From positions 1 through 64,000 of the forward strand of contig JBDVOJ010000117.1 of the NCBI GenBank assembly GCA_039969155.1: a DNA stretch of 64,000 bases, in the 5' to 3' direction. This document shows, piece after piece, positions 17,766 through 26,815 of this stretch (the first letter of the stretch is position 1; every line of letters begins with the position of its first letter). This stretch comes from GCA-002733465 sp039969155. Lineage in GTDB: Bacteria > Pseudomonadota > Gammaproteobacteria > Enterobacterales > Kangiellaceae. The notes under the pieces were generated by a model. That model saw only the letters and a list, made by a program, of their open reading frames with translations, was not told the origin of the DNA and ran no database searches. The translations under genes and the position numbers were made by a program.

Positions 17766-18545
17766 CTATTTTTTATCTTGCGACAAGTTAACTAGTTTTT
17801 CGACCGCTAATATTGAATTAGGGTTTAATACGGCCGCTTTTTTACTATCGTGATCAGCCCCTTCGATAATCATCGTTTTAAAGAATGATTCGGGTAATTC
17901 TAATCGTTTTACTTGCCTTTGAAAGTGTTGATCAATTTCTTCGCTGCCGAATATGGCCTGCATTGGAACTTTGATTTGCGCGATTTGTTTATCAGTAACT
18001 GCATCATATCGCCAGCCGCGAGCCACATCTGCCAGCACCTGTTCGCCATGTTCTTCCATGTCTTTAGCCACTGACTCTTGGTATTGTAATTCATGCGAAT
18101 CATCGCTGGGGAAAAAGCCCGAGACTAAGGTAGCTGTCGCCACCTTTTTAGGATTGGTTACTAGTATTCTCCCAACGATGTAGGCTCCCATCGAATAACC
18201 AACTAAATGAGCTTTCTCAATTCTTAATGAGTTGAGTAGATTGATGACGTCTTCAGCCACCTTCGGACCGTAATGTTCGACACCTTCAGGTTTGCCGCTT
18301 TTCCCATGCCCCCGGATGTCCAAAGTGATAACTCTATGCTTTTCAGAAAGCCTATCCACGATACCAGTTTCGTGCCACATCGAAGAGCTCATAGAAAACC
18401 CGTGCAGTAAAACCACTACTTGCCCCTTGCTCTTACTGTCTGTGTAATAGATTTTGGTTCTATCAGACAAGATAAACTCGGCTGATACTTGTTGTACGTT
18501 AAATAAAATCAACGCCAATATGGTGAATACCATTTTCTTGATCAT
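17766..18545 (-). CDS. Alpha/beta hydrolase, exported
   Basis: A 259-residue hydrolase with an N-terminal signal-like segment (MVFTILALILFNVQQVSA). It has the oxyanion motif LLHGFSMSSSMW, DIRGHGKSG, nucleophile elbow GYSMGA and C-terminal His (GADHDS). It would hydrolyse an ester, lactone or similar bond in the periplasm or at the membrane. Its AGGAAG ribosome-binding site is well spaced. It is the first gene of the hydrolase-TetR-SDR operon; its own promoter (TTTACA / TATAGT, 17-bp spacing) overlaps the twin operators. Confidence 0.85.
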   Translation of the reverse strand: MIKKMVFTILALILFNVQQVSAEFILSDRTKIYYTDSKSKGQVVVLLHGFSMSSSMWHETGIVDRLSEKHRVITLDIRGHGKSGKPEGVEHYGPKVAEDVINLLNSLRIEKAHLVGYSMGAYIVGRILVTNPKKVATATLVSGFFPSDDSHELQYQESVAKDMEEHGEQVLADVARGWRYDAVTDKQIAQIKVPMQAIFGSEEIDQHFQRQVKRLELPESFFKTMIIEGADHDSKKAAVLNPNSILAVEKLVNLSQDKK

Positions 18546-18630
18546 CAGTATTTCTTCCTATTCAGGCAGCAATTAAATCATTGCCTTTTTTAAGTATTCC
18601 AAATTGAGCGATAAGCTTAAACAACCCCAA

Positions 18631-18681
18631 CTTGACACCGTGTAAAGTTTTACTATATACTTAACTTTACACCGTGTAAAG
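18631..18681. promoter_or_regulatory. Twin 17-bp operators over face-to-face promoters
   Basis: CTTTACACCGTGTAAAG at 18665-18681 is a perfect palindrome around one central base. A copy with one mismatch (CTTGACACCGTGTAAAG) lies at 18631-18647, centre to centre 34 bp. The plus promoter would use TTGACA (18632-18637, inside copy 1) with TATACT (18656-18661). The minus promoter would use TTTACA (18675-18680 reversed, inside copy 2) with TATAGT (18652-18657 reversed) at 17-bp spacing. This fits a TetR-type repressor that shuts off both divergent units. Confidence 0.7.
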
Positions 18682-18720
18682 CATTTTAAATTATCGTTAA
18701 TCACATAGGAGACCTATATT

Positions 18721-19347
18721 ATGAAAATAACTATTTTTGGTGCCACCGGTAGTATCGGTCGGCTAGCTGTAGAACGAGCATTAAAAATAGGGTTTGAAGT
18801 GATCGCTTTTGCCAGAAACCCAGAAAAATTGGAAATAACACATCACAACCTAGAGCTCTATTCTGGGGATGTTTATGAACCCGTTAGTGTCAGCGATTCA
18901 GTTAAGAATAGCGACGCTGTCATTATTTGTTTAGGTTCTAGTAAGCTATCCGGCGATGTTCGTTCAAAGGGAACCCGCAATATTGTCGAAGCCATGAAAG
19001 AACATAAGATTCGAAGATTGATCTGTCAAAGCACGTTAGGCATTGGAAAAAGTCGAGAAAATCTCAATTTTTATTGGAAGTATTTTATGTTTGGGTTCTT
19101 ATTACGCAATGTTTACAAAGACCACGAAATCCAGGAAAAAATTGTCAACCAAAGTAACCTCGATTGGACCATTGTAAGGCCTGCTGCATTTATCGATAAC
19201 AAGCCAAATTCCCCGGTTAAAACTGGATTTGATGAAAACGAGAAAAAGCTAAGCCTTACGATTGCAAGGCAAGACGTTGCAGATTTTCTATTAGCACAAG
19301 TCACTAGCACTCGACATATCAATGCAACGCCAGCGTTGTCTTATTGA
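18721..19347 (+). CDS. NAD(P)-binding atypical SDR (NmrA/YwnB-like)
   Basis: A 208-residue Rossmann-fold protein: FGATGSIGRLAVERAL at the N-terminus (GxxGxxG), ALKIGFEVIAFARNPEK, then DAVIICLGSS, and WTIVRPAAF before the C-terminal region. It lacks the classical YxxxK pair and resembles the flavin-reductase/NmrA-like NAD(P)H-binding group. AGGAG precedes the ATG. It is transcribed from a promoter flanked by the twin TetR-type operators and ends at a strong terminator, so it is a monocistronic target of the adjacent repressor. Confidence 0.85.
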   Translation: MKITIFGATGSIGRLAVERALKIGFEVIAFARNPEKLEITHHNLELYSGDVYEPVSVSDSVKNSDAVIICLGSSKLSGDVRSKGTRNIVEAMKEHKIRRLICQSTLGIGKSRENLNFYWKYFMFGFLLRNVYKDHEIQEKIVNQSNLDWTIVRPAAFIDNKPNSPVKTGFDENEKKLSLTIARQDVADFLLAQVTSTRHINATPALSY

Positions 19348-19406
19348 GAATAGATATCAGAATAGAACAGGTTTGAATTTGCTTGCAGACACAAAGCAAA
19401 TGGTTT

Positions 19407-19445
19407 GCCCGGTGCTTCCGATCTTCGGCATCGGGCCTTTTTTTT
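19407..19445 (+). terminator. Rho-independent terminator
   Basis: Stem GCCCGGTGC / GCATCGGGC with one G-T type mismatch, a 12-base loop and a run of eight T's at 19438-19445. It ends the NAD(P)-binding gene. Confidence 0.8.
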
Positions 19446-19552
19446 ATCCTTTAGCAAGATTAAGTTAGCTAGACCAGTTGTCTTCTTTGGTTGAGATCTG
19501 TCATCATTAATAAGTATTCCTTTGTTTAATGATGCAGTGAGCCAGTTATCTA

Positions 19553-20698
19553 ATGATTGAGTTAACATTCAACCCTTTTAGTTTGCTTATTTCAGTAGCG
19601 CTGATTATTTCACTCACTTTGGGATTCTTGGTTCTATTTTCTCGAGACAAAAATGGGAAGGCGAAGTATTTTTTGGCTGCATTGATGTTCATCATTGCAT
19701 TCTGGAATGCTTCTATTCTGAGCTTAGACTTAAATATTTATCGTTATGCTCTAGGCATTATTTGGGTGCCCATGACCTACACCCTCGCTCTCGGCCCGTG
19801 TTTCTATTTCTATGTTCATTATACAACTGACACTAAGTACCAACAAAACCCGACCATCTGGTTTCATTTCATTCCGGTAGCTTTGGAAGTTGTGCTATTC
19901 CTAATTGAGGTATTTCAAGGGCTGCCTCAAGGAATCGGCTACTTCGAAACCTCAATATTTAAGACATTTGATCCGCTAATTAACGGGCTAGCAATTTTGT
20001 CTTTTGTAATTTATGGTTTCTTTGCAAGGCAAAAGATTCGAGAGTATCATAAGTGGGTAAAGAGTAACTATAGTCACTTCCACCGCTATAACCTTAATTG
20101 GCTCTATCGCTTAAACTCGGCCTTTTTGATTCTACTAGCATTTTGGTTATTCTATTTTTTGTCTGACTACTTCTTATTCGATTATAAACTCTCTTTTTAC
20201 GACTACTATCCATTTCACTTAACTCTAGCGATTATTTCAATTTGGTTAGGCATTGAAGCAATGTCTCGGTCTAATATCTTATTTCCGGAAGTAATATCCG
20301 ATTCAAAAATATCCCACGAATCAACTGAGCCTTCTGTGTCCGCGGAAGTAGACATTGTTGAAAAAGCAAATTGGTTAAAACAACAAATAGAAGACAACTA
20401 CTTATATCTAGATCCCGAGTTATCATTAAGATCGCTTGCTGAAACATTGGATATACATCCTAATCTAACTTCAAAAATCATTAACGAAGGATTAAAACAG
20501 TCTTTTTCCGATTGTATTAACCAATACCGAATTAATGCAGTGATCGAAAAATTGGAATCCCCAGACAATCAAGATAGTACCTTCTTAGCCATCGCCTTTA
20601 ACTGTGGCTTCAACTCAAAAGCGACCTTTAATCGAGTTTTTAAGAAAATCATAGGACAGACGCCACTGCAATATAGGAATAATCTAAAAAAATCCTAA
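19553..20698 (+). CDS. Membrane-anchored AraC-type regulator
   Basis: A 381-residue protein. About seven transmembrane helices fill residues 8-235 (for example LISVALIISLTLGFLVLF and FLILLAFWLFYFLSDYF). A cytoplasmic linker and a C-terminal AraC HTH pair follow (LRSLAETLDIHPNLTSKII; IAFNCGFNSKATFNRVF). This membrane-sensor HTH architecture is common in marine gammaproteobacteria and Bacteroidetes. It probably senses a membrane or external signal and regulates a neighbour, perhaps the CPBP protease 120 bp downstream. The ribosome-binding site is not obvious. Confidence 0.85.
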   Translation: MIELTFNPFSLLISVALIISLTLGFLVLFSRDKNGKAKYFLAALMFIIAFWNASILSLDLNIYRYALGIIWVPMTYTLALGPCFYFYVHYTTDTKYQQNPTIWFHFIPVALEVVLFLIEVFQGLPQGIGYFETSIFKTFDPLINGLAILSFVIYGFFARQKIREYHKWVKSNYSHFHRYNLNWLYRLNSAFLILLAFWLFYFLSDYFLFDYKLSFYDYYPFHLTLAIISIWLGIEAMSRSNILFPEVISDSKISHESTEPSVSAEVDIVEKANWLKQQIEDNYLYLDPELSLRSLAETLDIHPNLTSKIINEGLKQSFSDCINQYRINAVIEKLESPDNQDSTFLAIAFNCGFNSKATFNRVFKKIIGQTPLQYRNNLKKS

Positions 20699-20772
20699 AT
20701 TTATGGGTATCAAATTATAAATTGGTACGAAAACTGGGTAATTCCTCGGTAAATTCAAGCTTCCAATGTGAT

Positions 20773-20784
20773 CGATTGTAATCG
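20773..20784. promoter_or_regulatory. Short palindrome upstream of the CPBP gene
   Basis: CGATTGTAATCG has 5-bp arms around GT, 33 bp before the CPBP start codon. It may be a regulator site, for example of the membrane AraC-type protein next door. It is short and could be chance. Confidence 0.2.
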
Positions 20785-20817
20785 CATGACAAGTTTAAAG
20801 TATGACAAGGAGTACCC

Positions 20818-21621
20818 ATGCAAAACATAATTCGTCCAGTTTTTCCGGCATTACTATTCTTACTGCTTGGTATGATATTTTTCCCAGCTTTAAGCGCAAT
20901 TAGCATACCGCCATTTTTAAACCACAAGATTATCTTTGGTCTAGTCGCTTGCTCAGTGCTATTTTTCATGAGTTACCGGTTTGTTAAGTACGAAGACTCA
21001 TCGCTATCAGAATTCAATTTATGGCCGACTAAACAATCGGGTATCAAGTTAGGCTATGGATTATTGATAGGCGGATTAATAACTGGCCTGATGTTGATTA
21101 TCATGTTTACTTTGACCGACTTGAGCCTAGCAGCGATAGACGATCAATCATGGTTTTTATTTATCATGGCTTCCTTGGTCTTCATCCCTTTAGCTTTAAT
21201 GGAAGAAATTCTTTTTCGTGGATATCCATTTTTTAGATTATCTAAGGTGCTCAATGTACGTTGGGTTGTGTTATTAACATCAACCTTATTCGCGTTGTAT
21301 CATTACAACGGCACACAGTCGTTAGTTACCCTATTACTTGGGCCAGGTATTTGGGGTGTGGTATTTGCTGTGGCTGCTTATCTATCTAAAAGTATTGCTG
21401 TGCCATTAGGGATTCACATAGCTGCCAATTTTATGCAAGCGTTACTTGGCTTAAAGGCCGACTATTCAGCTATGTGGTCAACAACGATTGTCGAAAATTC
21501 CTCGAATTTCGGTGTTAACATTGAAGCGTTGGGAATAGCTCTACAAATAGTTCTTCTAATAATGACGATTCTTGTGTTTGAGTTTAGCATTCGACGCGAA
21601 AAATCGAAGACCCAAGAGTAG
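20818..21621 (+). CDS. CPBP-family intramembrane glutamic endopeptidase
   Basis: A 267-residue protein with about eight membrane helices. Conserved CPBP/Abi motifs: EEILFRGYPFF (motif 1, EExxxR), FALYHYN (motif 2, FxxxH) and GIHIAANF (motif 3). Family members are membrane proteases (Rce1-like) or bacteriocin-immunity proteins. AAGGAG with good spacing precedes the ATG. It follows the membrane-bound AraC-type regulator in the same direction. Confidence 0.9.
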   Translation: MQNIIRPVFPALLFLLLGMIFFPALSAISIPPFLNHKIIFGLVACSVLFFMSYRFVKYEDSSLSEFNLWPTKQSGIKLGYGLLIGGLITGLMLIIMFTLTDLSLAAIDDQSWFLFIMASLVFIPLALMEEILFRGYPFFRLSKVLNVRWVVLLTSTLFALYHYNGTQSLVTLLLGPGIWGVVFAVAAYLSKSIAVPLGIHIAANFMQALLGLKADYSAMWSTTIVENSSNFGVNIEALGIALQIVLLIMTILVFEFSIRREKSKTQE

Positions 21622-21941
21622 TAAGGTTCAGTGCAGGCAAATCAGTTTGCACGGATAATCTAAGCTGAATAGATTGAAATTAACGCCTTTTCTGCAAATA
21701 GTGAGATGTTTGTTAAGTTTTGGCGAAATAGTTACTCGACAGGACTAAAAGCCACTGATGACATTGGTATCACTGGCAAGATGACTCGAGCTCTCGCTCT
21801 GTTGGAAGTTTCGGTACTCCAGAGCGACTGAACCCTTTAATGCTGTTTAAATGCGAAGGTCATAATTAGCCGTCAAGACTTCTAGAGGAATGACAGTCAA
21901 TAAGTTATTACTAGATTTTACTAATGAGACTTCTGATAAGT
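21622..21941. other. 320-bp intergenic region without a gene
   Basis: It separates two convergent units (CPBP, plus; small protein, minus). I see no coding frame, tRNA or terminator with a T-run. A weak hairpin with CGCTCTG and CAGAGCG arms lies near 21793-21830, but it has a long loop and no known match. Confidence 0.5.
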
Positions 21942-22127
21942 TTATTGATTGGCATCATCAAGTGCATTAGATACTTTGTTAGAAACTTTACGCCAGTATT
22001 TAATATGCTCTTTCATGGTCGCTGTACTTATCCTCATTTTGGCATATCGTAGCGACCACTCTAGCTCTTCTTTGTCACTATTCTTGACTGCTTGCTCTAT
22101 TCTTTTAAGCTCGTTAAATCTAGTCAT
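21942..22127 (-). CDS. Small hypothetical protein, translationally coupled
   Basis: A 61-residue, charged, helical protein (MTRFNELKRIEQAVKNSDKE onward) with no signal or membrane segment. Its ATG overlaps the TGA of the peptidase-like gene (ATGA, 4 bp), the usual mark of translational coupling, which favours a real gene over the antisense frame of similar length. The heptad-like spacing of hydrophobics suggests a coiled-coil helix pair. No family recognised. Confidence 0.55.
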   Translation of the reverse strand: MTRFNELKRIEQAVKNSDKEELEWSLRYAKMRISTATMKEHIKYWRKVSNKVSNALDDANQ

Positions 22128-23161
22128 TTAAAATCCAATTTCGGCGCCCACTCACCCTCACCATAAATGCTTTCAATCAAGTCACCTAAACTTCCACCAA
22201 AAATCTTTATCGCAGCAGCTTCTCCGGCGTCTTGATACTCCGCTTGGTTGACGAATCGACTAAACTGTTCAAAGTTCTCAGACAAAGAATGAACAAGTAA
22301 TTGAGCTAATTGATAACTTAACTCAGAGGCGTCTCCGGGTTTACTAAATGAACTTCCAAACCAAAACTCTTGAACGGTTTTCTCATTCCAATAATTAACA
22401 TGCTTGTTGTGCTTTTGAGAATTGAGTAAATAAGGCGAATATCCAGTGATCGCTATTTCCGTATTGACCGCCAAACCTTCATTCAGCCAAAGCGGAATAT
22501 TTAGATGATTTACCAATGCATGAGTTAACTCATGAGCTACTACTGATTCCAAACTACTCATATCAGTATCAGGCAGGGCGAAATGCCCTAGCCCTTCATT
22601 TAAAAAGCAGCCTGAACTCATTTGGTATTCACCGTCTTCAGGATAATAGTAAGCAATATATCGATAGTAGCTTTCTATATCGGTGAACAAGATCACTGAT
22701 AACTTGTCTTCCTGACGGGATTTAGCAATACCATTTAGAGTCATAAGAATTCTTTGATAAGCAGATTCAAGGAACGAAAAAATTAGCTTTAACTGTCTAT
22801 CGTTTTTGGCACTTAGGAGAATAAAGTTATCGGATTGATTGAGTGAATAGTTTTGGCCAAGTTGTGCATTTAACTCATTAAGCCAAAACCCTTGAAAGTA
22901 GTTAGACAACTCTGGTGTATCAAGTTGCTGCTGTTGAGTATCAGACAACTGAGTTAAAGATTCGAACAAAAATTTCCAGTTAAATCGAGAGAAACCATCC
23001 TGAATAGTCGTCAGTTGATTCAGTTGAATGGGTAATTCAATATCGGCTAGCGAATGACCAATTGAACGACTTTGAGAACCATCAGAAGTAAACCAGAGTT
23101 CATTTTGCCTTACGGGCTGAAAAAGCGATTTTTTCTCTTTACGAGTAAATAATCCAAACAT
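22124..23161 (-). CDS. Gluzincin-like (peptidase MA / DUF1570-type) protein
   Basis: A 345-residue protein with the zinc-protease helix HELTHALVNH (HExxH) and downstream WLNEGLAVNTE, where the Glu of NEGLA is the expected third zinc ligand, as in peptidase-MA-like proteins. There is no signal peptide, so it is cytoplasmic unless processed otherwise. It may cleave a protein partner or be a non-proteolytic chaperone. The adjacent coupled 61-residue protein is a candidate partner. It is 36 bp downstream of the lipoprotein gene on the same strand. Confidence 0.65.
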   Translation of the reverse strand: MFGLFTRKEKKSLFQPVRQNELWFTSDGSQSRSIGHSLADIELPIQLNQLTTIQDGFSRFNWKFLFESLTQLSDTQQQQLDTPELSNYFQGFWLNELNAQLGQNYSLNQSDNFILLSAKNDRQLKLIFSFLESAYQRILMTLNGIAKSRQEDKLSVILFTDIESYYRYIAYYYPEDGEYQMSSGCFLNEGLGHFALPDTDMSSLESVVAHELTHALVNHLNIPLWLNEGLAVNTEIAITGYSPYLLNSQKHNKHVNYWNEKTVQEFWFGSSFSKPGDASELSYQLAQLLVHSLSENFEQFSRFVNQAEYQDAGEAAAIKIFGGSLGDLIESIYGEGEWAPKLDFK

Positions 23162-23197
23162 GAGTTAGCGACGTTCCTTTGTTCGCAACTTAGACTA

Positions 23198-23926
23198 TCA
23201 AAATACCACGACAGTAGATTCTTCTTGAATACTATCAAAAATAGCATCGATGCGTTTGTAATTTTTGCTGGTTCGTTCGCAACTTGCTTTTAACTCTGAC
23301 CACAGTTCGAAGGTTCGTTGATAATTAGTCAAAGTATAAGAGCGTAATTTTTTCGCATTGCTAGGTGTTGTTTCGATTTTATTACTTGCAGCTTCAGTTA
23401 ACTTGCGAGATGTATTTAGCGACGCCAAAGCTGACTTAGCTATTTTATTGTCACAACTTGCAAGAACACCAGAAGCTGAAAAGTAAGTTTTGAGAACACC
23501 AACAGACTGATAGCTAAGCTTGACTGGCGTTGCATACTTTTTAGGTTGAGAATCGAATATAACAATACCAAAGTTAATAGTTTCTTCAACTCGACTCTCC
23601 AGAGTTGACTTAGCGATTAACTCAATTTGGTTATCTGGGTTATAAAATGTTACTAGATTGCTTTTTAGCGCATGTCCGGCCATTAAAAGCTTAAGATCTG
23701 TTTCGGAAACGGAGGGAAGCACAAATTCCCCGTTGGCATCAGTAGTGACAAATTGAGCAGTATTTCTAACGTGTGCGACATTGACTCCGGCAATGGGTTT
23801 AAGAGTTTCTAGCTCTATCACTTGACCAATCACTTTTGGCGCTTGATAGACTTTGCTAATGGTCGGTACGCAGCCCGCTAACAGTAGTAGCAGCAAGACA
23901 ATTGACGTATATCTAGAAGCATTCAT
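23198..23926 (-). CDS. Lipoprotein with carboxypeptidase-regulatory-like domain
   Basis: A 242-residue protein with a lipobox (LLLLLLAGC, Cys at residue 19). It has a beta-sandwich of the carboxypeptidase-regulatory or transthyretin-like type (GQVIELETLKPIAGVNVAHV; TTDANGEFVLPSV) and a helical C-terminal half with basic residues. It is probably an envelope-attached structural or binding protein. No specific function recognised. It is immediately upstream of the gluzincin-like gene and may form an operon with it. Confidence 0.7.
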   Translation of the reverse strand: MNASRYTSIVLLLLLLAGCVPTISKVYQAPKVIGQVIELETLKPIAGVNVAHVRNTAQFVTTDANGEFVLPSVSETDLKLLMAGHALKSNLVTFYNPDNQIELIAKSTLESRVEETINFGIVIFDSQPKKYATPVKLSYQSVGVLKTYFSASGVLASCDNKIAKSALASLNTSRKLTEAASNKIETTPSNAKKLRSYTLTNYQRTFELWSELKASCERTSKNYKRIDAIFDSIQEESTVVVF

Positions 23927-24014
23927 AAAGGAATTCTGAAGTCAGTGATTTAGACTTGAGTATACTAATGTTAGCTAAGTAAGAATAGTTATCTTGAGTT
24001 TATTTACAACTCAT

Positions 24015-24521
24015 TTATTGACCAGTCAATCGCTTAACCTGTTTAGGATAAGGACCTTTTGGGTCCAACCAAATCAAAGAGAAGTAGTTAGCAAAATCCT
24101 TATCCGCCACTTCACCAATTGGTGAATCATTAAAGAAAAACTGAGTTTTATCATCGTCACATACTCTAAAGGTAATGCGGTCGTTTTCTTTTACGTTTGG
24201 CCAAATTTCTGAAAGTCGGGTTAACCACTGAGATTCAGTTTGTTTATCAAGTTTGAATCGTTGCCACTGATTTTTGGTTTCCGAAACTAGATCATCTTTA
24301 TCAATATCTCTTTTATAGGTTAGCTCCAGTTCTAACGGATGCTTTCCGGGTAAATATTTTCCATCGAGAGTTTTAAGTTCGATATCATATACATCCCAAA
24401 ACCAAACGCTAAAGCTAGATTGACCGACAATCTTAAAGTTGCCTGGGCAGGCACCAGCAAAGAAAGGAAAGATTGTTAATGTAATCAAAAGACTAAGTCT
24501 TACGGAAACCTGATTTTTCAT
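24015..24521 (-). CDS. Chalcone-isomerase-like periplasmic protein
   Basis: About 168 residues from an internal ATG (AGG 8 bases upstream) that gives a clean signal peptide (LLITLTIFPFFAGA); a 16-residue longer frame lacks such a start. The mature part (FSVWFWDVYDIELKT, LELTYKRDIDK, ITFRVCDDD, FSLIWLD) fits the bacterial chalcone-isomerase-like family. These proteins usually lack isomerase activity and may bind fatty acids or hydrophobic ligands. It is a single-gene unit. Confidence 0.65.
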   Translation of the reverse strand: MKNQVSVRLSLLITLTIFPFFAGACPGNFKIVGQSSFSVWFWDVYDIELKTLDGKYLPGKHPLELELTYKRDIDKDDLVSETKNQWQRFKLDKQTESQWLTRLSEIWPNVKENDRITFRVCDDDKTQFFFNDSPIGEVADKDFANYFSLIWLDPKGPYPKQVKRLTGQ

Positions 24522-24695
24522 TATGGGCCTGATTTTTTCTGTCAATATCCCCTTTTTACGAGAAAACACTCAGTTTAGATCGCGTCTTGTTGTTCAGCGA
24601 CTCGATAGAGTTAGACAAGCTATCATATATCTACATGCACTTCCTATCTAGCATCACCCTAAACATCCTTGTCTAGGTTAATTTTGAAACAACGT

Positions 24696-25691
24696 CTATC
24701 TATCCAATGTTGACATCATTGCTTCTGGATATCGGTCACCCAATATCAAATCTGAAGATACGACTTGGTCAATTTGCTTAAGTTCCTTGGGTGAAAGCTC
24801 TATAGAGACTGCATGCGCGTTTTCGATCAGGCGTTCTACATTACGTGTTCCAGGGATTGGCACATAATCATTACTTTTGTGTAGTATCCAAGCCAGTGCA
24901 AGTTGCGCGGAAGTACACAATTTTGCTTTAGCGAGTTGGTCGATTTGCTCAACTAAGATTAAATTATGGTGAAAGTTCTGCTCCGAAAACCTAGGATTAC
25001 TCAATCTCCAATCTCCAGCTTCCAAGTCGCTTCTGCTTTTTATAGCGCCTGTTAAAAATCCTCGTCCCAACGGACTATAAGGAACAAGACCTATCCCGAG
25101 CTCTTTACAAGTCGGCAAAATATCACTTTCGAGATGTCGACTCCACAAAGAATACTCACTTTGCAGTACAGAAACCGGGTGCTCTGAAGACGCTCGCTTT
25201 AAAGTACTTACGCCTGCTTCCGAAAGTCCAATATATTTGATTTTGCCTTCTTTAACTAACTCAGCCATCGCTCCAACGGTTTCTTCTACGGGCACATCGG
25301 GGTCGATTCTGTGCTGATAATACAAATCGATATGGTCGACACCCAAGCGTTTCAGACTAGCTTCACAAGCTCGTTTTACATACTCTGGACTTCCGTCAAC
25401 TCCTAGGAATTCGCCCTGAGAATTACGAACGACACCAAATTTGCTGGCCAGCACAATTTGATTTCGTATTTGAGGGTTCTGATTAAAGTAGCGGCCCAAA
25501 AGTTCTTCATTAGTCTTAGGACCGTAAATATCTGAGGTGTCCCAAAAAGTGACTCCAGACTCGATGGCCTGTGAAAGGACTTTGAATGACTGGTTATCAT
25601 CGTGGCTTCCATAGAATTCTGACATTCCCATACAACCCAAACCAATACTAGAAACTTCTAGCCCCTGATTGCCTAGTTTACGCGTTATCAT
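24696..25691 (-). CDS. Aldo/keto reductase
   Basis: A 331-residue NADPH-dependent oxidoreductase with the AKR tetrad: Asp and Tyr (WDTSDIYG), Lys (LASKFG) and His (YYQHRID). The C-terminal cofactor motif is PIPGTRNVERLIENA. It is closest in pattern to the YajO/Tas-like AKR13 group that reduces aldehydes or detoxifies carbonyls. GGAGAG precedes the ATG. The gene is divergent from an AraC-type regulator, a frequent arrangement for aldehyde-responsive reductases. Confidence 0.92.
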   Translation of the reverse strand: MITRKLGNQGLEVSSIGLGCMGMSEFYGSHDDNQSFKVLSQAIESGVTFWDTSDIYGPKTNEELLGRYFNQNPQIRNQIVLASKFGVVRNSQGEFLGVDGSPEYVKRACEASLKRLGVDHIDLYYQHRIDPDVPVEETVGAMAELVKEGKIKYIGLSEAGVSTLKRASSEHPVSVLQSEYSLWSRHLESDILPTCKELGIGLVPYSPLGRGFLTGAIKSRSDLEAGDWRLSNPRFSEQNFHHNLILVEQIDQLAKAKLCTSAQLALAWILHKSNDYVPIPGTRNVERLIENAHAVSIELSPKELKQIDQVVSSDLILGDRYPEAMMSTLDR

Positions 25692-25924
25692 AATCTCTCC
25701 TGATCAATAGAATATTACTGAGTTTCAATCATCACTAAATGAATGGATTGAACGCCAGAAATCATAGCCCAGCGGGATAGATGGGAATTAGAGTGATACT
25801 CCACAAAGCTTGCCTATTCCTACAAATCACGAGAGCAAGACTAAATTTCAGTATTAACTCATGTCATAATGAGACTGTAAAAACTCTCTAAAGCATTAGT
25901 TGGGAATTGTTCAGGCAAACTAAA

Positions 25925-26815
25925 ATGAATTTAGATATCGAGCTAGCCAAAAAAGTTGACCGCTTAACCTTACAAGACGGGTTAAATCAGACTGATATCG
26001 AAAATATCGGTCTGGTCAAAAGTTATGAAACCATGACGGCTAGAGTTCCGATTATTTATGACCCTTGTGTCTATATAGTAGTTCAAGGAAGCAAATCGGC
26101 GCTCTTGGCAAGTAAAAAATATGTCTATGATGCACTAAACTATTTGGTTCTCTCGGTTCCCCTACCACTCGAATGTCAAGTTCACCAAGCAAGCCAAGAC
26201 AAACCTTACCTTGCCGTTAAAATCGACATTAATAAGCAAATGTTAAGTGAGTTAATTGAAGAATCTTCTGACACAATAGGATCAAAATTATCAGCACCAC
26301 AACCGGGCATCTTTGTCTCAGATCTCACCCAAGAGATCAAGTCGACTTTGTTTCGGCTGCTATCGGTTTTGGACCAACCGAAACAAGCAAAAGTACTGGG
26401 AAAACTAGCTATCAAAGAACTACTGTTCCACGTGCTAAACGGAGCACAAGGTGACTTACTCAGAGCTTTTGCTTATCAAGATCGACAAAATTTTCAAATC
26501 GCGAAAGTTATTGGTTTTATTCAATCTAACTATTCGAAGAATATTGAAGTCGCTGAGTTGGCAGCCAAAGCCAATATGAGTCAATCCTCTTTTCATTCTT
26601 ATTTTAAATCTGTCACCAGCTCATCGCCAATTCAATATATAAAAACCATTAGATTACATGCTGCAAGAAGAAATATGCTGTTCGATAATTTGTCCGCTAG
26701 TGATGCTGCGTATCAAGTGGGCTATTCAAGTCCCTCTCAATTTAGTAGAGAATATAGAAGGCTTTTTGGGACACCTCCTTCAATAGATATTCAAATTGCG
26801 TCGCAGAATATTTAG
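25925..26815 (+). CDS. AraC-family regulator (AraC_N type)
   Basis: About 296 residues from the ATG at 25925. A TTG 18 bp upstream extends the frame, and the choice is not certain. An N-terminal cupin-like AraC_N domain (YDPCVYIVVQGSKSALLASK) is followed by two HTHs (VAELAAKANMSQSSFHSYFK; AAYQVGYSSPSQFSREYRR). It is divergent from the aldo/keto reductase, which it probably activates in response to an aldehyde or similar ligand, as YqhC does for yqhD. It overlaps the convergent GlyGly-CTERM-like gene by 4 bp. Confidence 0.9.
   Translation: MNLDIELAKKVDRLTLQDGLNQTDIENIGLVKSYETMTARVPIIYDPCVYIVVQGSKSALLASKKYVYDALNYLVLSVPLPLECQVHQASQDKPYLAVKIDINKQMLSELIEESSDTIGSKLSAPQPGIFVSDLTQEIKSTLFRLLSVLDQPKQAKVLGKLAIKELLFHVLNGAQGDLLRAFAYQDRQNFQIAKVIGFIQSNYSKNIEVAELAAKANMSQSSFHSYFKSVTSSSPIQYIKTIRLHAARRNMLFDNLSASDAAYQVGYSSPSQFSREYRRLFGTPPSIDIQIASQNI

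Noticed and set aside
20766..20790. A CRP-like TGTGA...TCGCA sequence before the CPBP gene
   Set aside because: The half-sites are 10 bp apart instead of 6, and the second is a poor match; only the short palindrome is kept at low confidence.
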